Source: a bacterium (lineage in GTDB: Bacteria; JAUVQV01; DATDCY01). From it: a stretch of 7,653 bases of DNA. Made by a program: the position numbers and the translations under genes. The first letter of the stretch is position 1; each line of letters opens with the position of its first letter. Shown here piece after piece: positions 1-5,584 of the stretch. The DNA lies in NCBI GenBank assembly GCA_036524115.1, contig DATDCY010000278.1, positions 1 to 7,653 on the forward strand, in the 5' to 3' direction. Below the pieces are notes generated by a model. It worked only from the letters and a program-made list of their open reading frames with translations, made no database searches and had not been told where the DNA came from.

Positions 1-782
1 CACGCGGCCTGCGCTTCGCGTACCCCGGCGGCCCGCCGGTGCTCCACGGCGTCGACCTGGAGATACGCGCGGGCGAGATCGTCGCGATCCTCGGGAGCAA
101 CGGCAGCGGCAAGAGCACGCTCGCCCGCCTCCTCGCCGGGCTGCTCCCGGCCCCGCGCGGCTCCGTGAGCCTCGGAGGACGCGATCCCGCCACGCTCTCG
201 CGGCACGAGGCCGGCCGCCTCGCCGGCTTCGTCTTCCAGAACCCCGACCACCAGATCTTCGCTGAGACGGTCGCCGCCGAGGTCGCCTTCGGCCCGCGCC
301 TGCAGGGCTTGAGCCCGGCGGAGACCGAGCGGCGCGTGGAGGAGTCGCTGGCCGCGGTCGGCCTCCTCGCGCGGCGGGGGGCGGACCCCTTCCTCCTCTC
401 CAAGGGCGAGCGGCAGCGCGTCGCGGTCGCCTCGGTGCTCGCGACGCGGCCCGAGGTGCTCATCCTCGACGAGCCGACCACCGGCCTCGACCGGGCCGAG
501 GTCGACGACACCATGGCGCTCGTGCGGCGGCTCAACGCGGAGGGGCGCACCGTCGTGATGATCACGCACGCGATGCGCGTCGCCGCGGAGCACGCCGGGC
601 GCGTCATCGCGATGGCCGGCGGCCGCGTCCTCGGCGACGGGCCGCCCGAGGAGATCTTCCATCGCCCCGACCTGCTGGAGGCGGCCTCCCTGCGCCCGCC
701 GGGCGCCGCGGTGCTCGCCGGCCGGCTCGGCCTCGCGGCCGTGAGCGTCGCCGGCATCCTCGACGGGCTCGAGCGGACCTGA
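1..782 (+). CDS. ECF/CbiO-type ABC transporter ATP-binding protein (5' end outside window)
   Basis: ATPase of an energy-coupling factor importer, which hydrolyses ATP on the cytoplasmic face to drive uptake of a vitamin or metal ion. The reading frame is open from base 3, and the twelve codons before the internal GTG at 39 (RGLRFAYPGGPP) are typical ABC sequence including the A-loop tyrosine (21-23). The true start is therefore upstream and GTG-39 is not the start. Counting from GTG-39: Walker A GSNGSGKST at residues 19-27, Q-loop VFQNPDHQ with Q67, signature LSKGE 120-124, Walker B VLILDE 140-145, D-loop GLD 149-151, H-loop H177. The FQNPDHQIFAETV stretch and the next gene (EcfT) point to the ECF/CbiO subfamily. 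The signature is LSKGE rather than LSGGQ. The visible part is a full-length nucleotide-binding domain, so the gene could be a single-domain EcfA or the second half of a two-domain, YkoD-like protein. The substrate is unknown. Confidence 0.93.
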   Translation, partial: RGLRFAYPGGPPVLHGVDLEIRAGEIVAILGSNGSGKSTLARLLAGLLPAPRGSVSLGGRDPATLSRHEAGRLAGFVFQNPDHQIFAETVAAEVAFGPRLQGLSPAETERRVEESLAAVGLLARRGADPFLLSKGERQRVAVASVLATRPEVLILDEPTTGLDRAEVDDTMALVRRLNAEGRTVVMITHAMRVAAEHAGRVIAMAGGRVLGDGPPEEIFHRPDLLEAASLRPPGAAVLAGRLGLAAVSVAGILDGLERT

Positions 783-794
783 GGGGCGAAACGG

Positions 795-1544
795 GTGGAC
801 CTGTTCTTCTACCTCGAGCACGGCTCGCCGCTGCACCGGCTGCACCCCGTCACGAAGCTCGTCCTGCTCGGCGCCTGCTGCAGCGCCGGCCTCGTCCTCG
901 CGCGCCCGGCGCACCTCGCCGCCGCGTGCGCGGGGCTCCTCGGGCTGCTCGCGCTGGCCGGGGCGCTCGGCAACCTGCGGCGCGTCTGGCTGTTCCTCGT
1001 CCTCGCGAGCGCCGCCTCGGTCGCGGTCTGGACCCTCACCGGGCGCGGCGCGACGCCGCTCTTCCTCTGGACGACCCGGGAGGGCCTCCGCGCCGGCGTC
1101 GTCGCGGCGCTGCGCATCGACCTCTTCATCCTCGCCGGGGTGCTCTTCCTCTCGGTCGCCCGCAACGAGGAGAGCGTCGCCGGGCTGCGCCGGCTCGGCC
1201 TCCCCTACCCGCTCTGCTTCGCCTTCTCGACCGCGCTGCGGCTGGCGCCGACGCTCGTCGGCACCGGCTCCGCGGTGAAGGAGGCGCAACTGGCGCGCGG
1301 CCTCGACGTGGACCGCGGCACGCCGCTGGCGCGGCTGCGCAACCACGTGCCGCTGCTCGTGCCGACGTTCCTCTCGACGATCCGCATGACCCACCACCTG
1401 GCGATGTCGCTCGAGGCGCGCGGCTTCGGCGCGGGCCGGCGGCGGACCTCGCTGCTCTCGTACGGCTTCGGCACGCGGGATGTGCTCACCCTCGCCGCCT
1501 GTGTCGGCGCCCTCGTCGCGGCGGCGCTGCTGCGGGCCGGCTAG
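795..1544 (+). CDS. ecfT: ECF transporter transmembrane component, EcfT/CbiQ family
   Basis: Membrane subunit that couples the ECF ATPases to a substrate-binding S protein. The 249-residue product matches the usual EcfT length. Hydrophobic segments lie at about residues 19-57 (one or two spans), 63-82, 99-121, 136-155 and 228-247. Two Ala-Arg-Gly coupling motifs, the hallmark of the family, are at 167-169 (QLARGLD) and 208-210 (EARGFG); in known EcfT proteins these lie in the cytoplasmic helices that dock into the ATPase grooves. The N-terminal LHRLHPVTKL stretch is also typical. The start is GTG at 795, 12 bases after the ATPase stop, with a weak GAGGGG (781-786) ahead of it, so the two genes are surely co-transcribed. 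The S component and substrate are not visible. It could be the CbiQ of a cobalt or nickel system, but no CbiM/CbiN is in view. Confidence 0.92.
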   Translation: MDLFFYLEHGSPLHRLHPVTKLVLLGACCSAGLVLARPAHLAAACAGLLGLLALAGALGNLRRVWLFLVLASAASVAVWTLTGRGATPLFLWTTREGLRAGVVAALRIDLFILAGVLFLSVARNEESVAGLRRLGLPYPLCFAFSTALRLAPTLVGTGSAVKEAQLARGLDVDRGTPLARLRNHVPLLVPTFLSTIRMTHHLAMSLEARGFGAGRRRTSLLSYGFGTRDVLTLAACVGALVAAALLRAG

Positions 1545-1593
1545 CAGGCGGGCTCCCGGAGCCGGTTGGACGTTTCGGGTATCATCTGCAGCC

Positions 1594-1601
1594 GGAGGAG
1601 G
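1594..1601 (+). promoter_or_regulatory. Strong ribosome binding site for the zinc-ribbon protein
   Basis: GGAGGAGG lies 8 bases upstream of ATG-1610. It is the best Shine-Dalgarno match in the window and fixes this ATG as the start, although the frame stays open far upstream through the ecfT gene. Confidence 0.85.
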
Positions 1602-1609
1602 AACGCGCG

Positions 1610-1909
1610 ATGCGGACCATCACCGTGAAGTGCCCGAAGTGCCACGGGACGCTCGAGGTCGACGCGGCGACCGGAGCCGTGCTGCGCCACACGGAGGAGG
1701 CCAAGGCGAAGCCAGGAGCCGACTTCTTCGGCGCGCGGCTGCGCGAGCTCGAGGAGGAGAAGGCGCGCCGCGCCGCGCTCGTCGAGCACGGCCGGGAACG
1801 CGAGAAGACGAAAAAGGGGGAGTTCGACAAGCTCTTCCGCAAGGTCAAGGAGGAGAGCGCCTCGGACACGCCGGCGCCGCGCCCCGTGCGGGACGTGGAC
1901 CTGGACTGA
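1610..1909 (+). CDS. Small zinc-ribbon-like hypothetical protein (99 aa)
   Basis: Function unknown. The N-terminus is a short beta-like stretch with a single CPKC pair (C8, C11) followed by His-Gly, resembling half of a zinc ribbon. Residues 44-85 are very rich in Glu, Lys and Arg (RELEEEKARR...GREREKTKKGEFDKLFRKVKEE) and probably form a long charged helix or coiled coil. The tail is Pro-rich and acidic. With only two cysteines visible, zinc could be bound by a dimer or with His12/His27, or not at all. The ATG is chosen because of the perfect GGAGGAGG eight bases ahead. The gene lies 65 bp after ecfT, so it could be the last gene of that operon or have its own promoter. It is a plausible small regulatory or nucleic-acid-contacting protein, but nothing here proves that. 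Confidence 0.82.
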   Translation: MRTITVKCPKCHGTLEVDAATGAVLRHTEEAKAKPGADFFGARLRELEEEKARRAALVEHGREREKTKKGEFDKLFRKVKEESASDTPAPRPVRDVDLD

Positions 1910-1913
1910 CCCC

Positions 1914-1935
1914 TTCCCGGAGCGCTGCCCGGGAA
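1914..1935. terminator. Hairpin between convergent genes, possible bidirectional terminator
   Basis: TTCCCGG (1914-1920) pairs perfectly with CCGGGAA (1929-1935) around an 8-base loop. It occupies most of the 35-bp gap between the stop at 1909 (+) and the stop at 1945 (-). No T-run follows on either strand, so it is not a classical intrinsic terminator, but the position between two gene ends suggests a role in 3'-end formation or in blocking read-through. Confidence 0.5.
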
Positions 1936-1944
1936 TTGCGGGTG

Positions 1945-4695
1945 TCAGCGGCCGGCGCGGTGCCCCAGGCGCTGCGCGAGCGCCAGCAGGGCCCGCGACG
2001 TCTCGTTGAGATAGGTGTAGCCGAACTTCCGGTCCGGCTCCAGGTGCGTTCCCTCCGCCCACTCGTTCCAGGCGTTGATGAACGCGTAGCGGCGCCCCCG
2101 CGGGTGGTGCTTCACCGTCAGGTCCAGCACCTTGTCCAGCCAGCGCCGGTACTCGGCGGGCGTCGCGCGGAAGAAGACGCGCGCCGCCGGCCCGCGCCGC
2201 GCCGTGTTGTCCCAGGCCACCGCGACGGTGTTGAAGAGCGGGTACTGCTTGGTCTGCACCGTGTTGACCTCGGCCAACGCGGCGTACTCGTGGATCTGGC
2301 CGAAGAACGGACCGTAGGTATCCAGCAGCGGCGCGAGGTTCTCCACGCTGGCGTTGTGCGGCGGAAACTGCACCGCCGCGTCGAAGCCGATCGGGTTCGG
2401 GTCGGAAAAGCCGCAGGTCTGGGCAGCGACGAGGTAGACGCCAGCCAGCCCGTGCCTCGCGCAGAACGCCCGCCAGCGCGCCGCCGTCCGCCCCGGCTCG
2501 GGCATCTTCTGCGTGTGGTAGACGATGAGCAGCGGCTTCTCGTCGATCCGGATGTACCGGGGGTCCTGGAAGAAGCGCAGCGCGTCCGCGATGAACGCCT
2601 CGTCGTCCTCCTCCGTGTGCTCCTGGCAGAGCAGCACCTCTTCCTCGCGGCCGTCCCAGCGGCGGGTCCAGTTCTCGTTCGCCCAGCAGAGGCAGAACTT
2701 CAGGTCCAGCTCGGGCCGCGCGAGGAACTGCTCCAGCGGCTGCTCGAGCACGGTCCGGCCGTTGAACCAGTAGCGGTAGAAGCAGAAGCCCTGGATGCCG
2801 TGCTGCTTCGCCAGCTCGACCTGGCGCTGCATGACCTCCGGCAGGCGCAGGTCGTAGAAGCCCAGCTCGCCGGGGAGGTGCGGCTGGTAGTGGCCGCGGA
2901 ACATCGGCCGCGCCCGGCTGACGTTCGTCCACTCCGTGAAGCCCCGCCCCCAGTGCGCGTCGTTCTCGGCGATCGGGTGGAACTGGGGGAGGTAGAACGC
3001 GACGAGGTCGACCGCCGGCTCGTCGATGCGCGCGATCTCCTCGCGCTCGTAGTCGGGGGAATCCTGCGGGTTCGCGAAGCTCGCGCGGATCTCCTCCTCG
3101 ATCACGCCGGCCCGGATCATCCCCTCGCCGCCGTGTCCGCGTCCCGCCCCCGGGTGGAGCGACTCGTAGGTGATCGGCTCGATCCCGAGCTTGGCGACAT
3201 CCGGGTACGCCTGCAGGTACTGCTCGATGCTGAACCGGGCGGAGGGGCTGCGGTTCTCGCGCCACCCCATCTGCAGGTAGTGGCCGAGCGGCTCGACGCC
3301 GGCCCGGGCGACGTCCGGATTCTGGGCCAGGTACCACGGGGCGTCGAAGAGCGGACCGGGGCTCCTGCCCGCGCGCCAGCCACCGTCGAGGTAGTCGGCG
3401 AGCGGGTCGGTCCCCTCGCTGGCCGGATACTCCTGGCGGTACCACTCCGGGTCGAAGAAGGGGTTCGGCCTGCGTCCCTCGAGCACGCCGGCGGTCAGGA
3501 AGTGGCCGAGAGCGTCGGTGCCCGCCTCGGCGACCTCGGGGTACTCCTTCAGGTACCACAGCTCGTTGAAGAGCCCGAGCAGTTCCCGCCAGCGCCGCAG
3601 CGCCCAGAACCGGCGGGCCAGTGGCGAGGGCGTCGTCGAGCCGGAGCCGCGGCCGACGAGGCCGCCGAGCAGGTGTGAGAAGCCCGAGAGCCGCTGCTCG
3701 ATCATCCGGTGGCGCCGCGGGCGCGCCCCCATGAGCAGCCGCAGCTGCCGCACCGCCGCGTCGTGGCGGCACGCCAGGTCCTCGTGCTGCCCGCCCAGCT
3801 CGTCGTGCCGCTGGCGCTCGTCGAGGAAGTCCGCGAAGAGCGAGGCGAAGCCCCGCCGCCGCAGGCGCGCCTGGTACGTTTCGTCGGCGAGCATCCGCTC
3901 GTAGACTTCGCCGGCGGCCGCGCAGAGCCCCTCGTGCCGGGCCGCCACCGCCCTGGGAACCTGGAGCTCGGGGGTCACGTCGGCCGCGATCGGCACGCGG
4001 TACCAGTAGCCGCTCACGACGGCGGCTGCCTGCTTCGGCGCATCCTCGGGAACGGGAAGGTCGAGCAGGCCGAGCAGGCGGGAGAACTCCGCGACCGGGT
4101 CGTAGAAGATGCTGCCGCAGTGCACCACGTGGAACGCGGGCGGGTCCGGCGCCTCGGTCAAGAGGCGGTGATAGTCCTCCCATGCGCTCCAGATCCGGCC
4201 CTGCCGCTGCGGCTCCCGGTCGCCCCCGGGCTCGAGCACCAGCTCGGCGGGATTGCGCAGGCAGAGCACGAACCTCGCGCCGGGGAGGACGGAGCGCCAG
4301 AACTCGTGCGTGAAGGCCGTGCGCGGGTCCTTCCACGCCCACGGGGCGCCGGCCGCGAACGTGGCCGCCAGCTCCCGCGCCTCCTGTCGCAGCTCGTCGA
4401 AGGCCGCGCCCCCCGACCAGCCCGGCTCCAGCGCGGGCGCTTCCTCGCCCTCGCCGGCCGCTATCGCGAGCAGCCGGTCGTTGAGCCGCGTGAAGCCGCG
4501 GTGCTCCCAGAGCCCGTCCGCCCCGCGGTCACCCGCGTCGGCGGGCTTCAGGTCGTCGTCGGCGCCGAGGCAGACGCCGCCGGCGCGCAGCAGCTGCGCC
4601 ACCATGTCGGTGCCCGACCCGTGCATCCCGAGGATGCAGATCGGCGGGGCGGCGTTGCCGTTTCCCATCGCGAATGCGCCGGCGGGCGGCTTCAC
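1945..4695 (-). CDS. Three-part protein: sulfotransferase domain, WYL/NPDVA-type repeats, WbsX/GH99-like C-terminal domain
   Basis: A 916-residue protein. Residues 18-235 look like a PAPS-dependent sulfotransferase: 5'-phosphosulfate loop ILGMHGSGTDMVAQLL (21-36), KDPRTAF (122-128) and the 3'-phosphate motif FVLCLRNPAELV (142-153). Residues about 285-320 are charged and probably helical. Residues 376-521 hold about four copies of a repeat often attached to glycosyltransferases. Residues 563-905 match the WbsX family (GH99-like fold) found in O-antigen and rhamnan-type clusters: FYLPQFHPI (567-575), HWGRGFTEW (581-589), CWANENWTRRWDG (670-682) and NAWNEWAEGTHLEPD (874-888). The Glu pair E878/E881 has the spacing of the known GH99 catalytic pair. 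No signal peptide or membrane span is seen, so it is likely cytoplasmic. The GTG start at 4695 leaves one base after the upstream TGA, which suggests translational coupling; ATG at 4668 is an alternative that removes nine residues. Neither has a clear Shine-Dalgarno. The domain calls are firm. The substrate, and whether the WbsX part transfers or hydrolyses sugar, are unknown. Confidence 0.88.
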   Translation of the reverse strand: MKPPAGAFAMGNGNAAPPICILGMHGSGTDMVAQLLRAGGVCLGADDDLKPADAGDRGADGLWEHRGFTRLNDRLLAIAAGEGEEAPALEPGWSGGAAFDELRQEARELAATFAAGAPWAWKDPRTAFTHEFWRSVLPGARFVLCLRNPAELVLEPGGDREPQRQGRIWSAWEDYHRLLTEAPDPPAFHVVHCGSIFYDPVAEFSRLLGLLDLPVPEDAPKQAAAVVSGYWYRVPIAADVTPELQVPRAVAARHEGLCAAAGEVYERMLADETYQARLRRRGFASLFADFLDERQRHDELGGQHEDLACRHDAAVRQLRLLMGARPRRHRMIEQRLSGFSHLLGGLVGRGSGSTTPSPLARRFWALRRWRELLGLFNELWYLKEYPEVAEAGTDALGHFLTAGVLEGRRPNPFFDPEWYRQEYPASEGTDPLADYLDGGWRAGRSPGPLFDAPWYLAQNPDVARAGVEPLGHYLQMGWRENRSPSARFSIEQYLQAYPDVAKLGIEPITYESLHPGAGRGHGGEGMIRAGVIEEEIRASFANPQDSPDYEREEIARIDEPAVDLVAFYLPQFHPIAENDAHWGRGFTEWTNVSRARPMFRGHYQPHLPGELGFYDLRLPEVMQRQVELAKQHGIQGFCFYRYWFNGRTVLEQPLEQFLARPELDLKFCLCWANENWTRRWDGREEEVLLCQEHTEEDDEAFIADALRFFQDPRYIRIDEKPLLIVYHTQKMPEPGRTAARWRAFCARHGLAGVYLVAAQTCGFSDPNPIGFDAAVQFPPHNASVENLAPLLDTYGPFFGQIHEYAALAEVNTVQTKQYPLFNTVAVAWDNTARRGPAARVFFRATPAEYRRWLDKVLDLTVKHHPRGRRYAFINAWNEWAEGTHLEPDRKFGYTYLNETSRALLALAQRLGHRAGR
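3133..3570 (-). repeat. Protein repeats inside the three-part protein (about four units of 34-38 residues)
   Basis: Units begin at residues 376, 414, 450 and 488 of the 916-residue protein. The shared pattern is F-(D/N)-x-x-W-Y-x-x-x-(Y/N)-P-(D/E)-V-A-x-x-G-x-(D/E)-(P/A)-L-x-(H/D)-(Y/F)-L-x-x-G-(W/V)-x-x-(G/N)-R-x-P. Unit 2 lacks a few residues (EYPASEGTDPLADYL) and unit 4 is degenerate after GIEPIT. Such units commonly flank glycosyltransferase domains in bacterial polysaccharide proteins. Their role, perhaps scaffolding or glycan binding, is not established. Confidence 0.8.
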
Positions 4696-4696
4696 C

Positions 4697-5539
4697 TCAC
4701 CCGAGCCACGCGGAGAGATCGCGCCGGATCAGGTCCTGCAGCCGGAGGATATCCTCGCGGTAGATTGCGGTGAGGAAGGCCCTCGCCTCCTCGGGCATGT
4801 CCTCCCTGCTCTCGCTGACGTTGTACCGGCGCCCCACGTCCGGCACGAAGGAGGGGCTCACGCCCAGGAAGGAGAAGACGTCCCGGCAGACGGCGGCGGG
4901 GTCGGCCGCGAGGTCCTCGAAGAGGTAGACGCGGAGCTGGTCCCTCGGGAAAAGGCTCAGCCAGTGGGCGAGCTGCCGGCCGTAGTAGCCGAGGTTCACG
5001 TACCAGTTCCCCGGATTCTCCCTGATGATCGCCATGAAGTCCCCGCCCTGCTCGAGGCCCTCCTTGCGGTACATCTTGTAGTTCGAGAAGGCGCGCTCGG
5101 CGGGGTTGCGCAGCGAGACGACGAGCCTGGCCTGCGGGAGCACGTGCCGGATGTTGCGCGCCGCGCGCTGGCTCGCCAGGTAGCCCGTCGAGGCCTCGCC
5201 GATGGCGATCACGCCCGCGGGCGCCTTCGCGAACAAGGTGGCGTATTCGTCGAGGGTCGTCATGCTAAGGGCGTCCTGGGCGTACTTCTTCAGCATCGCG
5301 CCGCCTTGGGCGACCGGGCCCGGCTCCCGCTGCAGAAGGTCGACCCTGCCGAAGAAGTGCGGCTCCTTCGGCCAGCACAGGAAGGCCTGGGGGTGCTCGT
5401 CCAGATACATCGCGAGGGAGGTCGTGCCGCCCTTGTTGGCGCCGATGATGAAGAAGTTCGGCAGCTTCGGCCCGCGGGCGGCACGGCCGCCGAACAACCT
5501 GCGAAGAAACACGCGGCCTCCGACCTCCCCGTTCATCAT
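4697..5539 (-). CDS. Sulfotransferase domain protein (280 aa)
   Basis: Transfers a sulfuryl group from PAPS to an acceptor, most likely a carbohydrate hydroxyl or amine. Counting from ATG-5539: the 5'-PAPS loop FFIIGANKGGTTSLAMYL lies at residues 29-46, WPKEPHFF at 56-63, and the 3'-phosphate motif RLVVSLRNPAERAFSNYKM at 138-156. NLGYYGRQLAHWLSLFP (182-198) and VYLFEDL (204-210) are also typical. This pattern resembles the heparan N-/O-sulfotransferase-like group (Sulfotransfer_1), so the protein differs in subfamily from the domain in the next gene. There is no signal peptide, so it is probably cytoplasmic. Start choice: tandem ATGs at 5539 and 5536 lack a Shine-Dalgarno. GTG-5512 (271 aa) has GGAGG at 5517-5521 four bases ahead and keeps all motifs, so it is a serious alternative. 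The frame stays open further upstream but that sequence overlaps the neighbouring gene and is low-complexity. It ends one base before the next start. Confidence 0.9.
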   Translation of the reverse strand: MMNGEVGGRVFLRRLFGGRAARGPKLPNFFIIGANKGGTTSLAMYLDEHPQAFLCWPKEPHFFGRVDLLQREPGPVAQGGAMLKKYAQDALSMTTLDEYATLFAKAPAGVIAIGEASTGYLASQRAARNIRHVLPQARLVVSLRNPAERAFSNYKMYRKEGLEQGGDFMAIIRENPGNWYVNLGYYGRQLAHWLSLFPRDQLRVYLFEDLAADPAAVCRDVFSFLGVSPSFVPDVGRRYNVSESREDMPEEARAFLTAIYREDILRLQDLIRRDLSAWLG

Positions 5540-5555
5540 GGCGAAAGGACGCGGA

Positions 5556-5584
5556 ATCTTTGCACCGCCACCGGCCAAAGTCAA
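5556..5584 (-). promoter_or_regulatory. Sigma-70-like promoter for the sulfotransferase pair
   Basis: On the minus strand, TTGACT (5584-5579) is followed after exactly 17 bases by AAAGAT (5561-5556). The -35 matches consensus at five of six positions and the -10 at three of six. Transcription would start near 5549. The -35 overlaps the TGA stop of the upstream TPR gene, so the two sulfotransferase genes may be expressed separately from it. Confidence 0.45.

Noticed and set aside
1566-1585. TTGGAC and TATCAT upstream of the zinc-ribbon gene as a promoter
   Set aside because: The two boxes are only 8 bases apart, too close for a sigma-70 promoter, and the spacing of GG and GC pairs does not fit sigma-54. 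TATCAT alone is not enough.
1480-3678. Long open frame on the + strand (over 700 codons)
   Set aside because: It is the antisense shadow of the three-part protein and of ecfT and the zinc-ribbon gene. The translation is dominated by Arg, Ala, Pro, Val and Gly with no domain motif, a common effect of high third-position GC.
1541-4342. Long open frame on the - strand in another phase (over 900 codons)
   Set aside because: It overlaps the three-part protein in a shifted frame, is Arg/Ala/Pro/Gly-rich, and runs through the convergent gap and the zinc-ribbon gene. The other frame carries all family motifs.
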